64,000 bases of DNA. Source: Streptomyces sp. HNM0575. GTDB taxonomy: Bacteria > Actinomycetota > Actinomycetes > Streptomycetales > Streptomycetaceae. Numbering within the stretch: position 1 is the stretch's first letter; the number at the start of each line of letters is the position of its first letter. Below the pieces are notes generated by a model. It was not told the DNA's origin, made no database searches, and saw nothing but the letters and a program-made list of their open reading frames with translations. The DNA lies in assembly GCF_012726265.1 (NCBI RefSeq), contig NZ_JAASAG010000004.1, forward strand, positions 248,001 to 312,000, in the 5' to 3' direction. The position numbers and the translations under genes were made by a program. Shown one piece after another: positions 25,198-33,939 of this stretch.

Positions 25198-26030
25198 CAG
25201 ATTTTGTCGAACGCCACCCCGGAAGGCCCCGCACCCCCACCGCCGGATCCGCCATCAGCGCGGCGCACACAGAATCTTTACATCTCGTTCATATTGCGAA
25301 CGGGAGTACAACGGGCAACACTGACCCGGGGCCGAATGTCTCATTTCAGCGGAAGATGCACCTTCATTCTCTGACACGCAATTCGTCGCCGAATGAGGGA
25401 AACAAAAGCGCATTTCCTTAAGGGCGGCTACGCGGCGTATTCACAAGTTCCTTGCGGAATTCAAGCCCCGCGGCAGCTATACATGGTGAGGGTGACTGGC
25501 GGGTATGGAGCGATCGATTCGAGCCAATGTCATGTCACGGGCAGGCTGATTCAGGCCCCTACCGGCAGCCGTCAAGTCATGACGAATGGGATGGAACGGC
25601 AAGCTTTCCGTATGCGCTTCCGTAGCTGACGACGCGACAGCCAGGGTCCCGCACCGGCACGGGGAAACCGGTTCCCACCTGCTCTTCTTCACCTCCGCAC
25701 GCCACCCCGCACGGGGCACGGGGACACCGGCGCACCTCCGTCCGCGGCCCCGCCGGGCACCCCCGGGGCGGATTTCCGCGCCACCTGTCCTCAGCTGGTC
25801 CTGCGGCCAGGACAAGCCCCACCACCGCCAGAACGCGTACAGGGCCGCTGAAGAGCGGCATCATGCGGTGAGGGGATCCGGGGGGAGACCGATCAGCCCG
25901 ACCAAGAGTGGTGGACCATGCGAATCCGAACTCCGCTAAGCGAACCCCCGACGAGGGCGACACAGTTCACAGATGGATTACTGAATCTTTCCGGGTCGCT
26001 CGCGTTCTCGGCTGGCTACACTCACGCCCC
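25198..26030. other. AT-rich stretch without a convincing gene; upstream region of matA-like gene
   Basis: About 830 bp with clearly lower GC than the neighbours, especially 25265-25640. Short frames occur on both strands but show no codon bias or recognisable domain. CGTTC/GAACG inverted arms (25286-25302) lie in the AT-rich part. A TACACT hexamer at 26017-26022 sits 8 bp before the ATG at 26031 and would suit a -10 element of a leaderless transcript; the matching -35 is poor. The length suggests a complex regulatory region or decayed foreign DNA. Confidence 0.5.
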
Positions 26031-26468
26031 ATGCGATCCATGAACCACAGCCGTCGGAGGCGTGCAGACGAGAATCACCCGATATTCATTGCCAGTTCAG
26101 GTGGGCGTAGACGCCTGGTCCGAACTGCGGCAGTGACCGTCGGGTGCGCCTGCACCGGGTACATGGCGCTCTTCGTAGCTGTTTTCGGTGGCGTGCACCA
26201 GCCCAGCGGGGACCAGGCCCCGCGTATGGACCAGCCACTGCCCAGCAGCTCTTCACAGGACGACACCGATGTACCGGCGGGCGCGCACTTCCCGGCCCGC
26301 ACAGCCTCCCCCCACAATTCGTCCGCCCCCCACGACTCGTCCCCCCACGACCCCTCGGCCCCGAACGGGCCGGACCGCAAGACCACTCCCCCCACCCCCT
26401 ACGGCGACCCCGCAAAGACCACCCCCACCCCTGCCACTTCGGCCCGTCCCGGCGGCGCGCCCAGGTGA
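26031..26468 (+). CDS. matA: MatA-like membrane protein (exopolysaccharide locus)
   Basis: 145 aa. A basic N-terminus (NHSRRRRADE, then GGRRRLVR) precedes one transmembrane segment around residues 33-53 (TAAVTVGCACTGYMALFVAVFGG); the rest is a Pro/Ser/Thr/His-rich extracytoplasmic tail. It overlaps the matB-like gene by 4 bp (GTGA), so the two are coupled. Naming rests on position and topology: in S. coelicolor and S. lividans matA and matB make a poly-N-acetylglucosamine-type glycan causing pellet formation. ATG at 26031 is taken as start (possibly leaderless); a second ATG lies three codons on, and a GTG at 25908 is in frame. Confidence 0.6.
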   Translation: MRSMNHSRRRRADENHPIFIASSGGRRRLVRTAAVTVGCACTGYMALFVAVFGGVHQPSGDQAPRMDQPLPSSSSQDDTDVPAGAHFPARTASPHNSSAPHDSSPHDPSAPNGPDRKTTPPTPYGDPAKTTPTPATSARPGGAPR

Positions 26469-28546
26469 GCCGGCACGCGCTGCGACGGGACCCACGAGGG
26501 CACTGGCTGCTGCTGGTGCTCTTCCTGCCCGTGGTCACAGCCGCCCTACTCTTCGAGGGCTGGACGAACCACGAGGTGGACGCCGCACGCCACAAGGCCC
26601 CGTGCACCAAGCCGATCCCGCGCGCCGCCGACAACGGGGACCCCGTACTGCGCCTCGACGGCGACAAGGTGCAGACGGCCTCCATGCCCGCCCGCACGGC
26701 CGCACTCACCTTCAACGGCGGACCGGACCCAGTGTGGACTCCGCGCATCCTCGACCTGCTGCGCAGGAGCCACGCCAAGGCCACCTTCTTCGTCTACGGA
26801 TCGCAGGCCACCCGGCACCCCGAACTGGTGCGGCGCATCCGCGCCGAAGGGCACGAGATCGGCTCGTACACGTACACGGGAGGCGACCTCGGTGTCGCCT
26901 CCCCGCTCCGTTCCCAGATGGAGCTGTCCCTCACGCAGACCGCGCTCGCGGGCACCGCGGGCGTCAACACGGGCCTGCTGCGCCTGCCGCACACCAAGGC
27001 CGCCGACACGATGTGCGGCAAGGAATGGACCGCGGCGCAGCGCAGCGCCCAGCAGGGCTATCTCCTGGTGGCCACCGACCACAAGTTCCGCAAGGCCTCG
27101 CAGGGAGTGATAAGGCAGTTCAGCCACACGGATCTCGGTTATCACGAGGCTGAGCATCTGCTGCACAACCGGAACGTCAAGCGCTTCACCACCGTCACAG
27201 GGGGGCTGGGACAGCAGTCCTCCATGACGTCGGTGACCGCGGCCGAGCGGCTGCGGGGTGAGGGGCTGATATGGGCGCGGACCCTGGGACGCTTCTTCAC
27301 CGAGGGCATGGCCTGGGCGCTGGGCATCGCGGGCGGCCTCGGCGTGCTGCGCCTGTTGATGCTCGTGCTGTTCGCGAGGGTCCACATGCGGCGGCTCCAG
27401 AGGTTCCGGCCGGGCTCCCCGTGGCTGCGGGAAGTGACCGATCCGGTCACGGTGATCGTCCCCGCGCACAACGAGGAGGCCGGAATCGAGGCGACGGTGC
27501 GCTCGCTGCTGGCCTCGACGCATCCGTACCTCCAGGTCGTCGTCGTCGACGACGGGTCCACGGACCGCACGGCGCAGATCGCCGAGGGCGTGCGCGACCC
27601 CCGGGTGACGGTCGTGCGGCAGGCCAACTCCGGCAAGCCCGGTGCGCTCAACACCGGTCTGGGCTACGCACGTCACAACATCGTGGTGATGGTCGACGCG
27701 GACACCGTCTTCGAGCCCGACGCGCTCTTCCGGCTGGTCCAGCCGCTCGCCCACCCGGCGATCGGCGCGGTGAGCGGGAACACCAAGGTCGGCAACAGGA
27801 CCAGGCTGCTGGGGCGTTGGCAGCACCTGGAGTACGTCTTCGGCTTCAACCTCGACCGGCGGATGTTCGAGGTTCTGGAGTGCATGCCCACGGTGCCCGG
27901 CGCCATCGGCGCCTTCCGCAGGGACGCCCTGATGGGCATCGGCGGCGTCAGCGACGACACCCTCGCCGAGGACACCGACCTGACGATGGCCCTGTGGCGC
28001 GCGGGCTGGCGCGTGGTCTACGAGGAGTCCGCCATCGCATGGACCGAAGTGCCTTCGAGCCTGGGCCAGTTGTGGCGCCAGCGCTACCGCTGGTGCTACG
28101 GCACGCTCCAGTCGATGTGGAAGCACCGCCGTGCCGTACTGGAGGTAGGGCCCGCGGGCCGTTTCGGGCGCAGGGGCCTCAGCTATCTGGGGCTGTTCCA
28201 GGTCCTGCTTCCGCTGTTCGCTCCGGTCGTCGACGTCTTCTTCCTGTACGGCATCTTCTTCCGCGACCCGTTCCAGGCGGTCGGCGTGTGGCTGGGCTTC
28301 ATGGCCATCCAGATGGTCACGGCCGCTTACGCGCTGAAGCTGGACAACGAGCGGCTGCGGGAGCTGTGGGCGCTGCCGCTCCAGCTGTTCGTCTACCGTC
28401 AGCTGCTGTATCTGGTCATCATCCAGTCCGTGGTGACCGCAATGCTCGGCAACAGGCTCAAGTGGCAGCGCATGAGCCGCACGGGCACGGCCGACGAGTA
28501 TCTGCTCAGCGAACCGGTCGAGCGCCGGAGCCTGTTGCCGAAATGA
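26465..28546 (+). CDS. matB: MatB-like fusion: degenerate polysaccharide deacetylase + GT2 glycosyltransferase
   Basis: 693 aa. One helix near residues 12-30, an extracytoplasmic NodB-like domain (about 75-270), a helix near 290-315, a GT2 domain (about 330-560) and C-terminal helices. GT2 catalysis is intact: DDGSTD (D362, D363), DAD (411-413), ED-TD (502-505) and QRYRW (Q539, R542, W543), as in hyaluronan/PgaC-type processive synthases. The deacetylase half is not: TFDDG reads TFNGG (N84, G85) and the H-x3-H zinc motif reads Y135-TYT-G139; LRPPY reads LRLPH. So it probably synthesises an N-acetylglucosamine-type polymer but should not de-N-acetylate it. The GTG start overlaps the matA stop. 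Confidence 0.85.
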   Translation: MSRHALRRDPRGHWLLLVLFLPVVTAALLFEGWTNHEVDAARHKAPCTKPIPRAADNGDPVLRLDGDKVQTASMPARTAALTFNGGPDPVWTPRILDLLRRSHAKATFFVYGSQATRHPELVRRIRAEGHEIGSYTYTGGDLGVASPLRSQMELSLTQTALAGTAGVNTGLLRLPHTKAADTMCGKEWTAAQRSAQQGYLLVATDHKFRKASQGVIRQFSHTDLGYHEAEHLLHNRNVKRFTTVTGGLGQQSSMTSVTAAERLRGEGLIWARTLGRFFTEGMAWALGIAGGLGVLRLLMLVLFARVHMRRLQRFRPGSPWLREVTDPVTVIVPAHNEEAGIEATVRSLLASTHPYLQVVVVDDGSTDRTAQIAEGVRDPRVTVVRQANSGKPGALNTGLGYARHNIVVMVDADTVFEPDALFRLVQPLAHPAIGAVSGNTKVGNRTRLLGRWQHLEYVFGFNLDRRMFEVLECMPTVPGAIGAFRRDALMGIGGVSDDTLAEDTDLTMALWRAGWRVVYEESAIAWTEVPSSLGQLWRQRYRWCYGTLQSMWKHRRAVLEVGPAGRFGRRGLSYLGLFQVLLPLFAPVVDVFFLYGIFFRDPFQAVGVWLGFMAIQMVTAAYALKLDNERLRELWALPLQLFVYRQLLYLVIIQSVVTAMLGNRLKWQRMSRTGTADEYLLSEPVERRSLLPK

Positions 28547-28591
28547 CCAACGAACCTGACCGATTCGATGTGACCGAGGGAGAGTCGGACC

Positions 28592-30115
28592 ATGAGGGAC
28601 CCACTTGACCAGTGGGCCGAGGGGGAGGCGCCGCAGGCGTTTCAGGGGGATTCTCCAGGCCACACCGCGGAGTTGGCCGGCGAGTGGAGACAGTACGGGC
28701 CCCAGGGCTCGAGCGTCCACGGCTGGTCCGGTACCGGACAGGGCTGGGCGGTCTCCGACCCGGTGAACGTGCGCGGCCCGTCGCGGCAGGGGGAGCCGGG
28801 CCGGCCGCTTCAACCGTCCTGGGAAAGACCGGAGACGATCAAAGGCGAGGTCGCCCAGTCGACGACGGAGCCGGTGGGCCGCGTCGGCGGCGCACCCCCC
28901 ACCGCCCCGATGTACGCCCCGCAACGGCAGCAGATGCCGCAACCGGCGGGACCGGCCGGGCCCCCGGGCCCGGGCGGACCCGGCGGACCGGGAGGCCCCG
29001 GGGGGCCGGGAAGACCGGGGGGTCCCGGGGGACGCGGGCCGGTCGGCCCGGGCGGCGGCCCCGGCGGCAGACCGCCCTCACGTGAGAGCAACTCCCGCTT
29101 CGGGCCCACTCCCCCGCGTGCGCCCCGCCGTCCCAAGCGCCGCAGGCCGCTGCGCCGCGCGGCCGTGGTGCTGCTCGCCACGATCCTCGTCGGCTCCGGC
29201 GGCACGTTCGCGTGGGCCGAGACGAAGCTCCAACGCGACGTGAATCTCGACAAGTTCAGCGGCCGTCCGCCCGCGGGCAAGGGCACCAACTACCTCATCG
29301 TCGGCTCCGACAGCCGCGAAGGCCTCTCCCCGGCGGACAGGAAGCAGCTGCACACCGGTGTGTTCGGCGGCCGCCGCACCGACTCGATGATCCTCATGCA
29401 CAAGGGCGCGAACGGCACCACGATGATGAGCCTCCCGCGCGACTCGTGGGTGACCGTCCCCGGCTACATGCGTCCGTCGACCGGCAAGGAGTCGCAGCCG
29501 GCGAAGAACAAGCTCAACGCCTCGTTCTCGATGGGCGGTCCGGAGCTGCTGGTGGCCACCATCGAGCACAACACGGGGCTGCACATAGACCACTACGCCG
29601 AGATCGGCTTCGCCGGGTTCGTCAACATCGTCGACGCCGTCGGCGGTGTGCCGATGTGCATCAAGAGGGACGTCAAGGACGAGGACTCCGGGGCCGACCT
29701 GCGCAAGGGCTGCCAGACGCTCAACGGTGCGCAGGCCCTCGGCTTCGTACGGCAGCGCCACCAGGAGGCCCAGGGCGACCTCGGGCGTACGCAGAACCAG
29801 CAGCAGTTCCTCTCCGCCCTTGCCCACAAGGCGACTTCGCCGAGCACGATGCTCAACCCGTCCGATCTCTACCCGGCTCTCAGCGCCGGACTGGACACTC
29901 TCATCGTCGACGAGAACATGAGCATGCGCGCGCTGACCACCATGTTCCGCTCCGTCCAGGGCGTCTCGAAGGGAGGCGGCAAGCAGGTCAACGTGCCCAC
30001 GGCGGGCGGCATTTCGACGTCGAAGGGCAGCGCTCTGCGCTGGAACAAGACGCAGTCGGAGAAGCTCTTCTCCCAGCTCAAGTACGACCAGCCGGTGACC
30101 CTCCCCGGCAAGTGA
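28592..30115 (+). CDS. LytR-CpsA-Psr (LCP) family protein
   Basis: 507 aa. A long cytosolic N-terminus includes a collagen-like Gly-Pro stretch (about residues 120-165) and a basic RRPKRRRPLRR cluster, then one transmembrane helix (AAVVLLATILVGSGGTFAW). The LCP domain follows: YLIVGSDSREGL, RRTDSMILMH, SLPRDSWV, GVPMCIKRDVKD and LGFVRQRHQEAQGDLGR with the phosphate-binding Arg/Asp residues. LCP enzymes attach undecaprenyl-linked glycopolymers to peptidoglycan. Located 45 bp after matB, it probably anchors a glycan of this locus or teichoic-acid-like polymer. GAGGGAGAG precedes the ATG. Confidence 0.92.
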   Translation: MRDPLDQWAEGEAPQAFQGDSPGHTAELAGEWRQYGPQGSSVHGWSGTGQGWAVSDPVNVRGPSRQGEPGRPLQPSWERPETIKGEVAQSTTEPVGRVGGAPPTAPMYAPQRQQMPQPAGPAGPPGPGGPGGPGGPGGPGRPGGPGGRGPVGPGGGPGGRPPSRESNSRFGPTPPRAPRRPKRRRPLRRAAVVLLATILVGSGGTFAWAETKLQRDVNLDKFSGRPPAGKGTNYLIVGSDSREGLSPADRKQLHTGVFGGRRTDSMILMHKGANGTTMMSLPRDSWVTVPGYMRPSTGKESQPAKNKLNASFSMGGPELLVATIEHNTGLHIDHYAEIGFAGFVNIVDAVGGVPMCIKRDVKDEDSGADLRKGCQTLNGAQALGFVRQRHQEAQGDLGRTQNQQQFLSALAHKATSPSTMLNPSDLYPALSAGLDTLIVDENMSMRALTTMFRSVQGVSKGGGKQVNVPTAGGISTSKGSALRWNKTQSEKLFSQLKYDQPVTLPGK

Positions 30116-30185
30116 CCTCGGCCGGCGGCCCGTTGGGGACGTACCGCCGGGAGTGACCAGGCCGGTCAGCGGATACGGTGCTGAC

Positions 30186-31985
30186 ATGGGGAGCGGGGCG
30201 CGGCACGGGGACAGTGCGCAGAGCGAACAGGCGGGGCGGGGCTACGGGTTGCTGGTGGCGGCCACACCACCGGGCCGGCACCCCGCCGTCGACGCGACCG
30301 AGGCGCTGCCCGGACTCGCCGCGACCCCGCCGTCGGTGCTGCTGGGCACCGGCACGGGCAGCGTCGTACAGCTGCCGGACCCGGGCGATCCCAACACCGT
30401 GCTGTCACACCTGCGCACGGCCGCGGCGAACGAAGGCCCGCTGCTGGTCTATCTCGCCGGGCAGCTCATGCTCGACTCCCGTGAGCACGTCCCTCATCTG
30501 GCGCTTTCGCGCTCGACGCAGCGGTCCGTGCGCTACACCGGGCTGCCGTGGCACTGGCTGGCCGCCGAGTTGGGCCGCAGGCCCCTCGGGCCGACCGCGG
30601 TGATCGCCGACCTGGTGGCCGACGAGGCGATGTGGCGGGAGCGCGCGCAGCACCCGCTCGGGGGCGGCGGTCTCGTGCTGTACGGGGTGCTGGCGGCGCC
30701 GCCCGCGAAGCGGGGCATGCGCGTACCGGATTACAGCAGGGCGCTCGCCGGCGTGCTGCGGGCGAGCCGGGTCCGCCCACAGCTCGACGAACTGCATCAA
30801 CTCGCGCTGCACAGAGCCGGGTTCGGCCCCGGCGCGGGGGCGGAGGAGCGGATGCTGCTCGGCGGTAGCGGTGATGGTGGCGGCGGCGGTATTGCGGGCG
30901 GTGCAGCCGGGTTCGGCGGTACAGACGGGTTCGGCGGTACGGACGGGTTCGGCGGTACGGGCGGGTTCGGCGGTACGGGCGGGTTCGGCGGTACGGCCGG
31001 AACGGGGGCCGGGCCCTGGACCGTGCCGGGGCCGCCCTGGGCGCCCGCGCCCGGCGGTGCTTCCGGAGTTCCGGGGCCGGTGGTCGCAGGTGCGGAAGGC
31101 ACGGGAGGAACGGGAGGCACGGGAGGAACGGGAGGCACGGGCGTTCCGGAGGCACCGCCGGTCCCGCCGGTGCCCGCGCCCGTACCGGCAACCGCACATG
31201 CCCCGGCTGCCGGTCACGCGCAGGCGACCGCGCCTGTCCCGACTGCCGGTGCAGCGCCGCCTGTTCACACACCCGCGGCCGGTGCCGGAACCGGCACCAT
31301 CGGCACCGGGACCGGCACCGCGACCACCGGCACCGGAACAGGGGCCGGGGCGGCGGCCGCCCCGGAGGCGGCGATCTTCACCACGGACGCCACGGAACCC
31401 GCTTCCCGACCCGCGCCACCTCCACCGCCACCGCAGATGCCCCCTTCGCCGCCGCCCGGCCCGCAGTCCGTGTCCGGCGCACCCGCCGTGCCGCAGCAGG
31501 TCCCGGCGAACACGACGGGCCCGGGCGCCATACCGGCCGGGGTCCACGAGGCCATCTACCGGGCCGCGGACGAGGGCCGCCACAGCGAGGCCGCCATCAT
31601 GGCCGCCCAGTGGGAGACCGCCGCGCTGCGCGCCTCGGGTCCCCACTCGAGGGAAGCCGTCCACTGGGTGGAGGTCCGCGCCGACCTCGCACACCGCGCC
31701 GGGGAGCCCGCCCGCGCCTGCACCCTGTGGCTCCAGGCCGCCTCCGTAAGGCTCCAGAGCGGTCAAGACGCCGAGGACGCCGAGGTGTTCGGGGCCGTCG
31801 ACCGCGCACACCACTGCTGGCACCAGGTCGCCCACCCCGCGCAGGCGCACCCGCTGGGCGTGCGCCTCGCGGAGCTGCGGGAGCGTGCGCCGGGCCGCAG
31901 ACCGGGAGCCGTACGCGACGTGCAGGACCGGCTCGCCCTGCTGGCACGCGGTCACGGCCGGGGGGATCAGCAGGCGGCCGGATGA
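30186..31985 (+). CDS. Large protein with pseudo-caspase-like N-terminus and helical-repeat C-terminus
   Basis: 599 aa. Residues 15-215 follow the layout of bacterial caspase-like (peptidase C14) domains: VVQLPDPGDPNTVLSHLRTAA, then LLVYLAGQLMLD where active members have YYSGHG-LLD, LALSRST, TGLPWHWLAAEL, and TAVIADLVADEA where active members have VVLDCCHSG. The catalytic His is thus Q93 and the Cys region is D142-LVADE. Residues 220-440 are low complexity (five FGGT units, GGTGGT runs, Pro-rich). The last 150 residues are alpha-helical, TPR-like (AIYRAADEGRHSEAAIMAAQ). Soluble, no signal. Fold assignment is my pattern reading; function unknown. ATG 30186 chosen; an earlier in-frame start at 30153 exists. 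Confidence 0.7.
   Translation: MGSGARHGDSAQSEQAGRGYGLLVAATPPGRHPAVDATEALPGLAATPPSVLLGTGTGSVVQLPDPGDPNTVLSHLRTAAANEGPLLVYLAGQLMLDSREHVPHLALSRSTQRSVRYTGLPWHWLAAELGRRPLGPTAVIADLVADEAMWRERAQHPLGGGGLVLYGVLAAPPAKRGMRVPDYSRALAGVLRASRVRPQLDELHQLALHRAGFGPGAGAEERMLLGGSGDGGGGGIAGGAAGFGGTDGFGGTDGFGGTGGFGGTGGFGGTAGTGAGPWTVPGPPWAPAPGGASGVPGPVVAGAEGTGGTGGTGGTGGTGVPEAPPVPPVPAPVPATAHAPAAGHAQATAPVPTAGAAPPVHTPAAGAGTGTIGTGTGTATTGTGTGAGAAAAPEAAIFTTDATEPASRPAPPPPPPQMPPSPPPGPQSVSGAPAVPQQVPANTTGPGAIPAGVHEAIYRAADEGRHSEAAIMAAQWETAALRASGPHSREAVHWVEVRADLAHRAGEPARACTLWLQAASVRLQSGQDAEDAEVFGAVDRAHHCWHQVAHPAQAHPLGVRLAELRERAPGRRPGAVRDVQDRLALLARGHGRGDQQAAG
30909..30998 (+). repeat. Five 18-bp in-frame repeats (GFGGTD/G)
   Basis: Five tandem units of GGGTTCGGCGGTACGGAC type encode GFGGTD/GFGGTG inside the linker of the pseudo-caspase-like protein. 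Units differ at one or two bases. A second in-frame array of GGT codons follows at about 31098-31142. Copy number could vary between strains. Confidence 0.88.
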
Positions 31986-32111
31986 CGGACCGGGCGGCAC
32001 CCTGACCGGAAGACCCCGGGCCCGGTGCGGATGCGGATGCGGTGCGGGTGCGGACGCATGGCCGGTGCGGCCCGGTGCCGGTCCGGACGACGGGTCCGTA
32101 CGGACGCCGCG

Positions 32112-33863
32112 TCAGTGCGAGTGACGCGGTACGCCGCTGCCGCTGCCGCCCGTCAGGAAGTCCAGGTCGGCGCCGCGGTCGGCCTGCATCACGTGCTCGG
32201 TGTACAGCTTCGCCCAGCCGCGCTCCGCGCCCCCGGAACCCCCGCTCTCCCCTCCGGCCGAGGACTTCAACTCCTCCGCGCGAGCGGCCAGTTCGGCCTC
32301 GTCCACGCACAGGTCCAGCCTCCGCCCCGGGACGTCGAGCTCGACCGTGTCCCCGGTGCGTACGAGCGCGAGCGGACCCCCGACCGCCGCCTCCGGCGCG
32401 ACATGGAGGACGCACGTGCCGTAACCGGTGCCGCTCATCCGCGCGTCGCTGATGCGTACGACGTCCTCGATGCCCTCCTCCAGCAGCACCTTCGGAACGG
32501 GCACGTTGCCCACTTCGGGGAAGCCGGGGTAGCCCTTGGGGCCCGCGTTGCGCACCACGATGACCGTGCTCGGGTCGACGGGCAGTTCCGGGTCGTCGGC
32601 CGCGGCCGTGTACTCCTCGACACGGTCGAAGACGAGGGCGCGCCCGCTGTGCACGAGCAGCTCGGGGTCGGCGGCGGACACCTTCAGCACCGCCCCGTCC
32701 GGGCAGAGGCTGCCGTACAGCACGGCGGTGCCCGCGCCGGCCGGCATGAACGGCTCGGCCATGGTGCGGATGACCTCGCGGTCGAAGCACTCGGCGCCGT
32801 CGGTCTCCTCGCCCACGGCGCGGCCCGTGACGGTGATCTGCTCACGGTGCAGCAGCCCGCCCAACTCCCGCATGACTACCGGCAGTCCGCCCGCGTAGTA
32901 GAAGTCCTCCATCAGGAAACGGCCCGAGGGCACCATGTCGGCCAGCACGGGGACTTCGGCGGTCAGCGCGTCGAACTCCCCCAGTTCCAGGGGCACTCCG
33001 ACCCGTCCGGCCAGGGCCAGCAGGTGCACCACGGCGTTGGTCGATCCGCCGAGAGCGGCGTTGACGCGGATCGCGTTCTCGAACGCCTCGCGCGTGAGCA
33101 CCCGCGAGGGCCGCAGGTCCTCGTCCACGAGCTGCACGGCCCGGCGTCCGGACGCCTGCGCCAGCGCGTAACGCCTGGCGTCGACGGCGGGGATGGCCGC
33201 TCCGCCCGGCATCTGCATGCCCAGGCTCTCCGCCATGCAGGCCATCGTCGAGGCCGTGCCCATCGTCATGCAGTGGCCGCGGCTGCGCGACATGCAGCCC
33301 TCCGCCTCGCGCAGGTCGTCCTCCGTGAGCTTGCCCGCGCGCATCTCCTCGCTGAGCTTCCACACCGCGGTGCCCGAACCGATGTCCCTGCCGCGGAACT
33401 TGCCGTTGAGCATCGGCCCGCCGGTCACCATGATCGAGGGGAGGTCGACGCTCGCCGCGCCCATCAGCATCGCGGGAGTCGTCTTGTCGCAGCCGGACAG
33501 CAGCACGACGCCGTCGAGTGGGTTGGCCCGCAGGGTCTCCTCGACCTCCATGGCCATGAGATTGCGGTAGAGCATCGTGGTGGGGCGCATCAGCGGTTCG
33601 CCGAGCGACATGGTGTTGAACTCCAGCGGCAGTCCGCCCGCTTCCCACACGCCGCGCTTGACCGCCTCGGCCACGTCGCGCAAGTGGGCGTTGCACGGGG
33701 TGAGTTCGGACCAGCTGTTGCCGATGCCGATGACGGGGCGCCCGTCGAAGACCTCCGGGCCGAATCCCTGGTTGCGCATCCACGACCGGTGGATGAAGCC
33801 GTTGCGGCCCTCCGCGGCGAACCAGGCCGAACTGCGCCGGGCGGCTCCGTCGTTGCTGCTCAT
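32112..33863 (-). CDS. IlvD/Edd family dehydratase (sugar-acid dehydratase type)
   Basis: 583 aa. Iron-sulfur cysteines are at SELTPCNAHL, LLSGCDKTTPAML and SRGHCMTMGTASTM; the last motif is typical of the aldonic-acid (arabonate/xylonate) dehydratase branch rather than dihydroxyacid dehydratase. Other landmarks are VNAALGGSTNAVVHLLA and the C-terminal GPKGYPGFPEVGNVP and SDARMSGTGYGT. It likely converts a sugar acid to a 2-keto-3-deoxy acid. The ATG at 33863 has AGGGAG 5 nt upstream, better than the GTG two codons earlier. No sugar transporter or partner enzyme lies adjacent, so the pathway is unclear. Confidence 0.9.
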   Translation of the reverse strand: MSSNDGAARRSSAWFAAEGRNGFIHRSWMRNQGFGPEVFDGRPVIGIGNSWSELTPCNAHLRDVAEAVKRGVWEAGGLPLEFNTMSLGEPLMRPTTMLYRNLMAMEVEETLRANPLDGVVLLSGCDKTTPAMLMGAASVDLPSIMVTGGPMLNGKFRGRDIGSGTAVWKLSEEMRAGKLTEDDLREAEGCMSRSRGHCMTMGTASTMACMAESLGMQMPGGAAIPAVDARRYALAQASGRRAVQLVDEDLRPSRVLTREAFENAIRVNAALGGSTNAVVHLLALAGRVGVPLELGEFDALTAEVPVLADMVPSGRFLMEDFYYAGGLPVVMRELGGLLHREQITVTGRAVGEETDGAECFDREVIRTMAEPFMPAGAGTAVLYGSLCPDGAVLKVSAADPELLVHSGRALVFDRVEEYTAAADDPELPVDPSTVIVVRNAGPKGYPGFPEVGNVPVPKVLLEEGIEDVVRISDARMSGTGYGTCVLHVAPEAAVGGPLALVRTGDTVELDVPGRRLDLCVDEAELAARAEELKSSAGGESGGSGGAERGWAKLYTEHVMQADRGADLDFLTGGSGSGVPRHSH

Positions 33864-33939
33864 GGTCACTCCCTGGTGCTGGCGTGCGCTCGTGACGCCC
33901 CCGAGTCACAACGATCTTGATGTGCGCCTCTCGTGCGGG

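Noticed and set aside
25393..25629. 78-aa frame in the AT-rich stretch
   Set aside because: No codon-position bias, no ribosome-binding site and no motif.
25577..25963. Minus-strand frame with a short hydrophobic run (VRVLAVVGLVLAAG)
   Set aside because: The hydrophobic run is short, third-position GC is only moderate and the remainder is Cys/Pro/Arg-rich without pattern.
26546..28942. 798-aa open frame antisense to matB and the LCP gene
   Set aside because: Spans two real genes on the opposite strand; no recognisable domain.
32025..33920. 631-aa open frame on the + strand opposite the IlvD/Edd dehydratase
   Set aside because: Antisense shadow in high-GC DNA; His/Arg/Gly/Val-rich product without motifs.
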